Assembly: GCF_036946125.1 (NCBI RefSeq)
Contig: NZ_JAQIJT010000002.1
Coordinates: 217,001-281,000, forward strand
Reading direction: 5' to 3'
DNA: 64,000 nt
Origin: Sphingomonas adhaesiva
GTDB taxonomy: Bacteria; Pseudomonadota; Alphaproteobacteria; Sphingomonadales; Sphingomonadaceae
Below the pieces are notes generated by a model. That model saw only the letters and a program-made list of their open reading frames with translations. It searched no databases and had not been told where the DNA came from. The position numbers and the translations under genes were made by a program. Of this stretch, positions 44,725 to 52,248 are shown piece by piece; the stretch's first letter is position 1, and each line of letters opens with the position of its first letter.

Positions 44725-46278
44725 ATGGAACAGCGTAACGCCATCCTGACCGACACGCTGAAGCGCAAGAATGCGGTCCTGGAGGGGATCAACCGCATCT
44801 TTCGCGAGGCGTTGACGGCACCCTCCGTCGAGGCGCTCGGGCAGGTGTGTCTGCGCGTGGCCGAGGATGTGACCGGCGCGGCGTTCAGTTTCATGGGCGA
44901 AGTAAACGACGAGAGCGGTCGGCTGGAGGACGTCGCGATCAGCGAGCGCGGCTGGGGGGCGTTCACCGCCGACGATCCCCGGTGGCCCGACGGGAGGTTG
45001 CCGGTCGGGCTGCACGTGAACGGCCTGCACGGCCGCGTGATCCTGGACGATGCCAGCCTCATCACCAACGATCCGGGCCAACACCCCGACCGGATCGGTA
45101 CGCCGCGCGGGCATCCGCCGCTCGACAGCTTCCTGGGCGTGCCGCTGCGCCACGACGGTCGCCCGATCGGGCTGATCGCGCTGGCCAACCGCGCGGGCGG
45201 CTTCCGCGAGGAAGATCGCGAGGCGGTGGAGGAACTGGCTCCCGCGATCGTCCAGGCGCTGCGCAGCAAGCGGGGCGAGGATGCGCTGCGGGAGAGCGAG
45301 CAGCTCCGGCGACTGAGCCTGGAACTGGTACCGGCGATGCTGTGGCGCACCGGGCCGAACGGGGAGAACCTCACCTCCAACCAGCAGTGGACCGCGTTCA
45401 CCGGGCAACCGGAGACGAGGGATATCCAACAATTCCACTGGCTGGACCTGATCCATCCCGACGACGCGGCGAGTGTCGAGGAGGCGTATCGGCGCAGCTA
45501 CGACACCGGCGTTCCGCTGGAGCTGCCCTATCGCATCCGCCAGCGTTGCGGCGGCTATCGCTGGTTCCTGGTACGTCAGGTGCCCGTCCGCGACGACGGC
45601 GGTCGCATCGCGCAGTGGTTCGGTGCCGCGACCGACGTGCACGAATTGCGGATGCTGGAGGAGCGCCAGCGGGTTCTGGTGGGCGAGTTGCAGCACCGCG
45701 TGCGCAACATCCTGACGGTCGTGCGGTCGGTCTTCGCGCGCACCGCGGAGAATGGCGAGTCGCTGGAGGACGTGGCGGATCATTTCCGCGGGCGGCTGGA
45801 CGCGCTGGCGCGCGCGCAGGTGATCGTGACCCAGACGGCGTGCCAGGACGTCGACCTGGAAAACCTGGTCCGCGACGAGCTGCTGAGCATCGGGGTCAGC
45901 GACGGGCGCGGGCTGATCCTGGAGGGGCCGGACGTGGCGCTGCGCCCCGCTGCCGCGGAGGCGCTGGGGCTCGCGGTGCACGAACTGTCGATCAACGCCG
46001 TGAAATATGGCGCATTCAAGTTTCCGGATGCAACCGTTTGCATCTGCTGGTCGGTTGACAACGATGACAGAAATCGCCCACGGCTGACCTTCACCTGGAC
46101 CGAACGGGGCGTGCCCGCTTTATCGATCAAGCCGTCATGTCAGGGGTTTGGCAGTGAATTGATCGAGGAGGCGTTGCCCTATCAGCTGGGCGCGCAGACG
46201 AAGCTGGAGTTCCGGGGCGGGGGTGTTCGCTGCACCATCGTCCTGCCTCTCGCCGATGGAGCCGGGGAGCGTCGATGA
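44725..46278 (+). CDS. GAF-PAS HWE-family sensor histidine kinase
   Basis: A 517-residue soluble kinase. A short N-terminal helix is followed by a GAF domain (residues 25-190), a PAS domain (205-315, WFLVRQVPVRDDGGRIAQWFGAATDV) and an HWE kinase core. The phospho-acceptor is His324 in GELQHRVRNIL, the N-box is AVHELSINAVKYGA, and the W-x-E motif is FTWTERG. These features define HWE kinases, common in alphaproteobacterial light and stress sensing. No chromophore cysteine is evident in the GAF domain. The end overlaps its response regulator (ATGA). Confidence 0.92.
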   Translation: MEQRNAILTDTLKRKNAVLEGINRIFREALTAPSVEALGQVCLRVAEDVTGAAFSFMGEVNDESGRLEDVAISERGWGAFTADDPRWPDGRLPVGLHVNGLHGRVILDDASLITNDPGQHPDRIGTPRGHPPLDSFLGVPLRHDGRPIGLIALANRAGGFREEDREAVEELAPAIVQALRSKRGEDALRESEQLRRLSLELVPAMLWRTGPNGENLTSNQQWTAFTGQPETRDIQQFHWLDLIHPDDAASVEEAYRRSYDTGVPLELPYRIRQRCGGYRWFLVRQVPVRDDGGRIAQWFGAATDVHELRMLEERQRVLVGELQHRVRNILTVVRSVFARTAENGESLEDVADHFRGRLDALARAQVIVTQTACQDVDLENLVRDELLSIGVSDGRGLILEGPDVALRPAAAEALGLAVHELSINAVKYGAFKFPDATVCICWSVDNDDRNRPRLTFTWTERGVPALSIKPSCQGFGSELIEEALPYQLGAQTKLEFRGGGVRCTIVLPLADGAGERR

Positions 46279-46649
46279 AGGTCCATGTGCTGAGGGGAAA
46301 GCGCATATTGATCGTGGAGGACGAGTATTTCATCGCGGCGGACCTGAAGCGCGCGCTGGGGGACCGCGATGCGGTCGTGCTGGGGCCGGTCGCCTCGCTG
46401 GATGCCGGGATGGCGGTGCTGGACGACGGCGGCGCGATCGACATCGCGGTGCTCGACGTCAATCTGGACGGTGCGGATTCCTATCCCATTGCGGAACGAT
46501 TGGCGGCGCGGGGGGTGCCATTCGTGTTCGTAACTGGTTATGATGGCTGGGCTATGCCGAGTGCCTATCGGTCCATACCACGGCTGGCGAAGCCCTTTCC
46601 GCCCGGCGCGGTGGTACGTACGATCGAGCAGATGATCGAGGAGAAGTAA
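46275..46649 (+). CDS. Single-domain response regulator paired with the HWE kinase
   Basis: A 124-residue receiver-only protein with LIVEDEYFIAADL, phospho-acceptor Asp61 (IAVLDVNLDG), the Thr switch in VFVTGYDG and Lys in RLAKPF. It overlaps the kinase by 4 bases and the Crp-type gene by one base (TAATG), so the three are co-expressed. With no output domain it may act as a phosphate sink or protein-interaction switch. Confidence 0.92.
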   Translation: MKVHVLRGKRILIVEDEYFIAADLKRALGDRDAVVLGPVASLDAGMAVLDDGGAIDIAVLDVNLDGADSYPIAERLAARGVPFVFVTGYDGWAMPSAYRSIPRLAKPFPPGAVVRTIEQMIEEK

Positions 46650-47374
46650 TGCGCACCGCGCTGTCGATGCAGGGACATGAGGCCGCTTTGTTGCGGCTGG
46701 CGGCGCTGACGCCGCTGGCGCCGGCGACGTTGTCGACCCTGTCCGCCGCGATCGCGCAGGCGGAGCCGCTTCGCGCGCGCCGCGAATTGCTGACCGAGGG
46801 CCGCGCGATCGAGACGCCGCTGCTGCTGGTGCGCGGCTGGGCGGCGCGCGTGCGGCAATTGCCCGACGGGCGTCGGCAGTTCCTGAATTTCCTGGTGCCG
46901 GGCGACGTGATCGGCCTGTCGGACGTGCCGCGCGCGCTGTCGCCCGCGACGATCATCGCGGTGACCGACGTGATGGTGGCGACGCCGCCCGATGCGAGCG
47001 AGCTTCCCGACGTGGCCGCCGCGTACGCGATCGCTCGCGCGCTCGACGAGGCGCACCTGCTGGCGCAGATCGTGCGGCTGGGGCGGCTGAATGCGCAGGA
47101 GCGGATCGCGGACCTGTTGCTGGAATTGCACGAGCGGCTGACGCTCAACGGGCTGGCGCGCGGCAACGCCTTCGACGTGCCGCTGACGCAGGAGGTGCTG
47201 GCGGATGCGCTGGGGCTCACCTCCGTTCACGTCAACCGCATGGTGCAGCAGGCCCGGCGCGACGGCGACCTGCAGTGGAAGGGCGGGCGCGTGACGCTCA
47301 CCGATCCGGTCGCGCTGGCGCAGAAGATCGGCCGTCAGTCGCCGCGCGTGCAGGAAACCGCCGGTTCGATATAA
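46649..47374 (+). CDS. Crp/Fnr family transcriptional regulator
   Basis: A 241-residue regulator. The N-terminal cyclic-nucleotide-binding fold is ELLTEGRAIETPLLLVRGWAAR...GRRQFLNFLVPGDVIGL. The C-terminal winged helix is PLTQEVLADALGLTSVHVNRMVQQAR. The FNR-type N-terminal cysteine cluster is absent, so it is not an oxygen-sensing FNR. The ligand is unknown. Its coupling to an HWE kinase and receiver suggests it is the output of that pathway. Confidence 0.9.
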   Translation: MRTALSMQGHEAALLRLAALTPLAPATLSTLSAAIAQAEPLRARRELLTEGRAIETPLLLVRGWAARVRQLPDGRRQFLNFLVPGDVIGLSDVPRALSPATIIAVTDVMVATPPDASELPDVAAAYAIARALDEAHLLAQIVRLGRLNAQERIADLLLELHERLTLNGLARGNAFDVPLTQEVLADALGLTSVHVNRMVQQARRDGDLQWKGGRVTLTDPVALAQKIGRQSPRVQETAGSI

Positions 47375-47410
47375 GCGGTACGACTTAAACCGCTGGACAT
47401 CGCCGGATCG

Positions 47411-47426
47411 TCACGCGAGAGCGTGA
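47411..47426 (+). promoter_or_regulatory. GNRA-loop hairpin in leader of acyl-CoA dehydrogenase gene
   Basis: TCACGC-GAGA-GCGTGA forms a perfect 6-bp stem with a GAGA tetraloop, 19 bases upstream of the ATG. It would be stable in the mRNA leader; any regulatory role is inference. Confidence 0.3.
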
Positions 47427-47445
47427 GCGAACGAGAGGAGCGGCG

Positions 47446-48615
47446 ATGACGGGCAGCCTGCAAGGAACCGATTTTCCCGAGATCCGCGCCGGCGTGGCGA
47501 AGCTGTGCGCGCAGTTTCCCGGTGAGTATTGGCGGCGGCTGGACCGTGAGATGGCCTATCCGGCGGAGTTCGTCGCCGCGCTGGGCGAAGCCGGATATCT
47601 CGCGGCGCTGATCCCGGAGGAATATGGCGGCTCCGGCCTGCCGCTGTCGGCTGCCGCGGCGATCCTGGAGGAGGTGCAGCGCGCCGGGTGCAACGGGTCC
47701 GCCTGTCACGCGCAGATGTACATCATGGGCGCGCTGCTGCGGCACGGGAGCGACGCGCAGAAGCAGGCGTATCTGCCGCGGATCGCCAGCGGCGACCTGC
47801 GGCTCCAGGCGTTCGGCGTGACCGAGCCGACCAGCGGCACCGATACCGGCGCGCTGAAGACGGTCGCGGTGCGCGACGGCGACCGCTACATCGTCAACGG
47901 ACAGAAGATCTGGACCAGCCGAGCAGAGCATTCCGACCTGATGCTGCTGCTCGCCCGCACCACGCCGCGCGATGCGGTGGCGCGCGGGATCGAGGGGCTG
48001 TCGATCTTCCTCCTGGACATGAACGCGGCGAAGGCGGCGGGCGGGCTGACGATCCGACCGATTCGCACCATGATGAACCATTCCACCACCGAGGTCTTCT
48101 TCGACAATGTCGAGGTGCCCGCCGACAATCTGATCGGCGAGGAGGGGAAGGGGTTCCGCTACATCCTGTCGGGGATGAACGCGGAGCGCATCCTGATCGC
48201 GGCCGAGTGCATCGGCGACGCCAAGTGGTTCATCGAAAGGGCGCGCGATTACGCCCGGGAGCGGGTATTGTTCGGGCGCCCGATCGGTCAGAACCAGGGC
48301 GTGCAATTCCCGATCGCGCGCGCCTATGCGCAGATGCGCGCCGCCGAACTGATGGTGCAGGATGCCGCCCGCCGCTTCGAGGCGGGCGAGCCGTGCGGCG
48401 AGCAGGCGAACATGGCGAAGATGCTGGCCGCCGAGGCGAGCTGGGCGGCCGGCGAGGCGGCGATCCAGACGCACGGCGGCTTCGGCTTCGCCGAGGAATA
48501 TGACGTCGAGCGCAAGTTCCGCGAGACGCGGCTGTATCAGGTCGCGCCGATCAGCACGAACATGATCCTGAGCTTCATCGGCGAGCACGTGCTGGGGCTG
48601 CCGCGGAGTTACTGA
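47446..48615 (+). CDS. Acyl-CoA dehydrogenase family protein
   Basis: A 389-residue flavoenzyme. The N-terminal helical domain begins GTDFPEIRAGVAKLC. The middle FAD-binding domain has QAFGVTEPTSGTDTGALKT and GQKIWTSRAEHSDLM. The C-terminal domain has RVLFGRPIGQNQGVQFPIA and QTHGGFGFAEEYDVERKFRETRLYQ. It introduces an alpha-beta double bond into an acyl-CoA and passes electrons to ETF; the chain preference is not readable. The gene stands alone, without other beta-oxidation genes. Its end overlaps a convergent small gene by 7 bases. Confidence 0.92.
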   Translation: MTGSLQGTDFPEIRAGVAKLCAQFPGEYWRRLDREMAYPAEFVAALGEAGYLAALIPEEYGGSGLPLSAAAAILEEVQRAGCNGSACHAQMYIMGALLRHGSDAQKQAYLPRIASGDLRLQAFGVTEPTSGTDTGALKTVAVRDGDRYIVNGQKIWTSRAEHSDLMLLLARTTPRDAVARGIEGLSIFLLDMNAAKAAGGLTIRPIRTMMNHSTTEVFFDNVEVPADNLIGEEGKGFRYILSGMNAERILIAAECIGDAKWFIERARDYARERVLFGRPIGQNQGVQFPIARAYAQMRAAELMVQDAARRFEAGEPCGEQANMAKMLAAEASWAAGEAAIQTHGGFGFAEEYDVERKFRETRLYQVAPISTNMILSFIGEHVLGLPRSY

Positions 48616-48935
48616 GGGCCGGGTCGTTCGCGCGGTCGTCCGCCACACCCCCTGAGCACCTGTCCGCGCCAGCGCACCGTGACGCGGTCGGGAAAGATGC
48701 GGTCGCTCATCCCGTCGCTGCAACGCGCCCGGACCACGTCGACGGTCATGCCCCGCGCGGTGAAGCGGCGGGCGTCGGCGCTGATTCGTAGACGGGGCCG
48801 GGGGAGCACGACAGGGCGCTGGCCGAGCCGATCAAGGCGCAGTCTGCGGCGGTCGATCGCCAGGTTCCAGAACGGCTCGGTCCCGAGCGCGGTATAGGCG
48901 GAGGCGGTGGCCGTCAGCAGCAGGAGGGCGGACAT
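48609..48935 (-). CDS. Small exported protein, COG3650-like
   Basis: A 108-residue protein with a signal peptide (MSALLLLTATASAYTALG) followed by GTEPFWNLAIDRRRLRL, a pattern typical of the uncharacterised COG3650 group. Two cysteines (VRARCSDGMSD, LRGCGG) may form a disulfide. The ATG at 48935 is preferred over a TTG at 48953. The function is unknown. Confidence 0.72.
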   Translation of the reverse strand: MSALLLLTATASAYTALGTEPFWNLAIDRRRLRLDRLGQRPVVLPRPRLRISADARRFTARGMTVDVVRARCSDGMSDRIFPDRVTVRWRGQVLRGCGGRPRERPGPQ

Positions 48936-49036
48936 CCGCGCAGACTGGCGCAACCTGCGTGAACGGAGGCTGGCCCGCCACCTCCGTCGTCCGAAACCTT
49001 TTCAAACGTCGTGTATCGCCCGGCCGTCTTACCGTT

Positions 49037-49149
49037 CCCCGGCGAAGGCGGGACCTTTGCAAAAGTCTCCACCGTGCTCCTGCGCAGGCAGGAGCACGGC
49101 GTGGGCTTGATGCCGCTGCACCTGTTTTGCAAAGCCCCGGCCTTCGCCG
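49037..49149. repeat. Family A repeat, short form, first of a tandem pair
   Basis: It begins CCCCGGCGAAGGCGGGACCT followed by TTGCAAAAG. The core hairpin is CACCGTGCTCCTGCGCAGGC followed by AGGAGCACGG, and the mirrored end is TTTTGCAAAGCCCCGGCCTT followed by CGCCGG. It is nearly a perfect palindrome overall. The sequence 48936-49036 before it shows nothing I recognise. Confidence 0.85.
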
Positions 49150-49313
49150 GACCTTTGCAAAAAGTGTCACCGTGCTCCTGCGAAGGCAGGAGCCCAGAAT
49201 TGCAGGTCCCGTAAGGCGTTGTTCTGCTGGGCCTTGGGCTCCTGCCTGCGCAGGAGCACCGCCGGTACGTGGCGCTGTTGCATCCCTTTTGCAAACGTCC
49301 CGCCTTCGCCGGG
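49139..49313. repeat. Family A repeat, long form, second of a tandem pair
   Basis: It shares the GGCCTTCGCCGG segment with the preceding copy. It has two arms, CACCGTGCTCCTGCGAAGGC (49169-49188) and GCTCCTGCCTGCGCAGGAGC (49238-49257), around a middle with GGTCCCGTAAGGCGTTGTTC. It closes with TTTTGCAAACGTCCCGCCTT followed by CGCCGGGG. It gives the full architecture of family A. The gap 49314-49399 holds nothing else recognisable. Confidence 0.85.
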
Positions 49314-49399
49314 GAACAGAAGGGGCGTTTCGCAGGGGTTTCGCGACGTGGCTGGTTTCGTAGCTGTCTCGTGCCCGGGACGAGCGCGACGGCTCCCAC

Positions 49400-50203
49400 C
49401 TATCCGCCGTGCCGCGCCAGCACTTCGTAGGCCATGACCGCGGTCGCCACGGCGGCGTTGAGGCTGTCGGCCTTGCCGCGCATCGGCAGCTTCACCAGCA
49501 GGTCGCATTCGGCCTCATAGGCTTCGGGCAGCCCCTGCGCCTCGTTGCCGGTCAGCAGGAAGGTCGGCGCGGCATAGGGCGCGTCGCGATAGCCTTCCTC
49601 GGTCTGGAGACTGAGGCCGACCAGCTGTCCGGGGCCGGCGCGCAGCCAGGTGAGGAAATCCGGCCAGGGCGTCCGGACGATCGGCACGGTGAACAGCGCC
49701 CCCATGCTGGCGCGTACAGCCTCGGTGGAGAAGGGATCGACGCAGTCGTCGACCAGGATCAGCGCGCCCGCGCCGACCGCATCGCCGGTGCGCAGGATGG
49801 TGCCCAGATTGCCGGGATCGCGCAGCCGCTCCGCCACCAGCCAGATCGGCGAGGCGGTGCGATCGAGCTCGGCCAGCGTCGTCCCGAACGCGTCGAACAC
49901 GCCGACGACGGCCTGCGGATTGTCCTTGCCCGACAGCTTGGAGAGGATGTCGGGGGTGGTCTCGATCGCTTCGCCATCGCCGCGCGCCTCGACCGCGGCG
50001 ACCAGCGCGCGGACCAGCGGATGCGCGGCGCTGGCGGAGGCGAAGAAGAGGTAGCGGGGGATGCGGCCGGTCTCCCGCGCCTCCGTAAGGATGCGGAGCC
50101 CCTCGGCGAGGAACAGCCCTTCCTCGCGCCGGTGGCGCTTGTCGCGCAGGCCCTGCACCCGCTTGACCAGCGGGTTGGAGTAAGCGGTGACGACGCGCGG
50201 CAT
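49400..50203 (-). CDS. TrmH/SpoU family RNA 2'-O-methyltransferase
   Basis: A 267-residue enzyme. The N-terminal substrate-binding domain starts VVTAYSNPLVKRVQGLRDKRHRREEGLFLAEG. The SPOUT domain has the three motifs WLVAERLRDPGNLGTILRT, FLLTGNEAQGLP and LPMRGKADSLNAAVATAVM. It methylates ribose in rRNA or tRNA with SAM; the target is not defined. The ATG overlaps the HPr stop (TGATG), so it is the last gene of the chvI-HPr chain. Confidence 0.93.
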   Translation of the reverse strand: MPRVVTAYSNPLVKRVQGLRDKRHRREEGLFLAEGLRILTEARETGRIPRYLFFASASAAHPLVRALVAAVEARGDGEAIETTPDILSKLSGKDNPQAVVGVFDAFGTTLAELDRTASPIWLVAERLRDPGNLGTILRTGDAVGAGALILVDDCVDPFSTEAVRASMGALFTVPIVRTPWPDFLTWLRAGPGQLVGLSLQTEEGYRDAPYAAPTFLLTGNEAQGLPEAYEAECDLLVKLPMRGKADSLNAAVATAVMAYEVLARHGG

Positions 50204-50472
50204 CAGTCCTCGCCGAACTTGTCCTCGACCAGCCGGCACATGGTGGCGACCGCGTCCTCCGCGGCCTCCCCCTCGGCGCTGATGGTGATCGTGTCGCCCT
50301 TCGCCGCGCCCAGCATCATCAGCCCCATGATCGACGTGCCGGTGACCTCCGACCCGCCCTTCGCCACGGTGACGGGGATCGGCAGGCCGGAGGCGAGGGT
50401 GACGAACTTGGCGCTGGCGCGCGCGTGCAGACCACGGCGATTCGTGATCTCGACGGTGCGCGACGCGCTCAA
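50203..50472 (-). CDS. ptsH: HPr family phosphocarrier protein
   Basis: An 89-residue phosphocarrier. His16 (RRGLHARASAKF) accepts phosphate from enzyme I. Ser47 (GTSIMGLMML) is the HPr kinase target. The TTG start overlaps the EIIA stop (TTGA). With no sugar permease in the operon it fits the regulatory PTS of alphaproteobacteria. The gene for enzyme I is not in the window. Confidence 0.95.
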   Translation of the reverse strand: MSASRTVEITNRRGLHARASAKFVTLASGLPIPVTVAKGGSEVTGTSIMGLMMLGAAKGDTITISAEGEAAEDAVATMCRLVEDKFGED

Positions 50473-50909
50473 GCCGCCGCCTCGCCCAGCACCTCGGAGG
50501 CGACCGAGATATACTTCCGCCCCGCCTCGCGCGCGGCCGCGACCGCGGCGGTGACGGTCATCGCCTTGCGCGCGGATTCCAGGCGGATCAGCATCGGCAG
50601 GTTGATGCCCGCGATCACCTCCACCCGGCCGCGTTCCATCAGCGAAATCGCCAGATTGGAGGGGGTCCCGCCGAACAGATCGGTCAGCACGATGACGCCG
50701 CGACCGTCATCCACCTCGGCGATAGCGCCGGCGATGTCGGCGCGCCGCGCCTCCATATCGTCCTCCGGACCGATCGCGACCGTGCGTACCTGCCGCTGCG
50801 GGCCGACGACATGCTCCATCGCGACGACAAATTCGTCCGCGAGGCGACCGTGTGTGACGAGAACCAGGCCGATCATGGGCCCGATCATGGTGTTCGACAT
50901 CGTGTTCAT
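50469..50909 (-). CDS. PTS system EIIA component, mannose/fructose (ManX) type
   Basis: A 146-residue EIIA-Man domain protein. The phospho-acceptor is His20 (LVLVTHGRLADEF), with the family motifs IVLTDLFGGTPSNLA and GINLPMLIRL. It lacks IIB/C/D partners, so it probably works as a regulator that receives phosphate from HPr. The ATG at 50909 overlaps the rapZ stop (ATGA), which favours this start over internal ATGs. Confidence 0.94.
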   Translation of the reverse strand: MNTMSNTMIGPMIGLVLVTHGRLADEFVVAMEHVVGPQRQVRTVAIGPEDDMEARRADIAGAIAEVDDGRGVIVLTDLFGGTPSNLAISLMERGRVEVIAGINLPMLIRLESARKAMTVTAAVAAAREAGRKYISVASEVLGEAAA

Positions 50910-51811
50910 TGACCCTGCGGCCGTTCCTCAAGCGCATCCCGCGGTGCCGCCGCCAGGTCGCGATGTGTGATGGTGGGGGAAAATCCCCCCTCGCGCAACC
51001 GTCCAGCGACACGTTCGGCGACGTGGACGGAGCGGTGTTTCCCTCCGGTACACCCGAATGCGATCGTAACATAGGGCTTGCCTTCCGCATGATAGCGCGG
51101 AACCAGCAGCAGGAGCAGCTCCTCGATCCGTCCCACCGCCTCGTCATAGGCGGGATCGGCGGCGATATAGGCCGCCACGTCCGCGTTCCTGCCGTTGTGC
51201 GGGCGCAGCGCGGGGTCCCAGTGCGGGTTGCGCAGGAACCGCATGTCGAAGACGAGATCGGCGCCCACCGGCAATCCGCGCGAGAAACCGAACGATTCGA
51301 CGGTCAGCGTCGTGCCGCCATGGGGGCCGCGCGTGAAATCGGCCCGGACCTGCTGCGCCAGGTCGTTCGCCTTCATCCGCGTGGTGTCGATCAGGCGATC
51401 GGCCCAGGCGCGCAAGGGGGCGAGAAGCGCGCGTTCCTGCGCGATGCCTTCGCTGGGCGGACGATCGTCGGCCAGCGGATGGCGGCGGCGGGTCTCGGCA
51501 TAGCGGCGCGCCAGCTCCCGGCCGGAGCAATCGAGGAACAGGAACTGGACCGCCACGCCGTCCATCTCGCGCAACTGGTCGACGCGGCGCTTCACCGCGT
51601 CGGGATCGAAGTCGCGGGTGCGTGCGCCCAGCCCGAGCGCGATCGGGCGCGGCGCCTCCGCATCGGCATGCGCGTCGGGTGCGACGACGACCCGCGCGAG
51701 CAGCGAGAGGGGAACGTTGTCGACCACCTCCCACCCCATGTCCTCCAGCGTCTTCAGCACGGTGGTCTTGCCCGCGCCGGCCATGCCCGTGACGATCAGG
51801 ACGTCGGTCAT
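50906..51811 (-). CDS. rapZ: RNase adapter protein RapZ
   Basis: A 301-residue P-loop protein. Walker A is GMAGAGKTT (residues 8-16), and the C-terminal conserved block is VTIAFGCTGGKHRSVHVAERVA. In E. coli RapZ senses glucosamine-6-phosphate and directs RNase E to the GlmZ sRNA; the alphaproteobacterial role may differ. It starts at the ATG at 51811, overlapping the hprK stop (ATGA). Confidence 0.95.
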   Translation of the reverse strand: MTDVLIVTGMAGAGKTTVLKTLEDMGWEVVDNVPLSLLARVVVAPDAHADAEAPRPIALGLGARTRDFDPDAVKRRVDQLREMDGVAVQFLFLDCSGRELARRYAETRRRHPLADDRPPSEGIAQERALLAPLRAWADRLIDTTRMKANDLAQQVRADFTRGPHGGTTLTVESFGFSRGLPVGADLVFDMRFLRNPHWDPALRPHNGRNADVAAYIAADPAYDEAVGRIEELLLLLVPRYHAEGKPYVTIAFGCTGGKHRSVHVAERVAGRLREGGFSPTITHRDLAAAPRDALEERPQGQ

Positions 51812-52248
51812 GCAAGAGTCTCCGGGCCTGCGTCGGCCAGGTGGGATAACGCCCATTCCACCTTGATGGGGGCAGCGGACGTGCGCGGGTCGATCGTCAC
51901 GCCCGGCAGCGAGACGTCCATCAGGATCGTGCGCCGCGGCTCCGGCATCCGCTCATCCTCCGCCCCCAGCGCGACGACGAGCGCGACCGTCGCCTGTGGA
52001 GCGTAGGGCACCTCGACGATGCCGAGGCCGCGGACCTCCATCCGCCCCGCGATGGTCGCGGGGGGCGCGGCGAGCAGCCGGCCGGCACGCGTCGCGAGCA
52101 GCGTGTAATCGTCCGAGATCAGCACGGCACCGCGATCGATCAGCCGCAGCGCCAGGTCGGACTTGCCCGCGCCCGACGCGCCGGTCAGCATCACGCCGCG
52201 CCCGCCGATCGCCACCGTGGTGGCGTGAACGGTCACCCCCGCGCTCAT
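51808..52248 (-). CDS. hprK: Short HPr kinase/phosphorylase
   Basis: A 146-residue protein that is only the C-terminal catalytic half of Firmicute HprK, as is normal in alphaproteobacteria. It has Walker A GASGAGKSDLALRLIDRG, Walker B-like LISDDYTLL and the signature RGLGIVEV. It phosphorylates HPr on the serine. The ATG at 52248 overlaps the chvG stop (ATGA). The frame is also open far upstream because of the chvG frameshift, so as written the sequence could encode a ChvG-HprK chimera. Confidence 0.93.
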   Translation of the reverse strand: MSAGVTVHATTVAIGGRGVMLTGASGAGKSDLALRLIDRGAVLISDDYTLLATRAGRLLAAPPATIAGRMEVRGLGIVEVPYAPQATVALVVALGAEDERMPEPRRTILMDVSLPGVTIDPRTSAAPIKVEWALSHLADAGPETLA

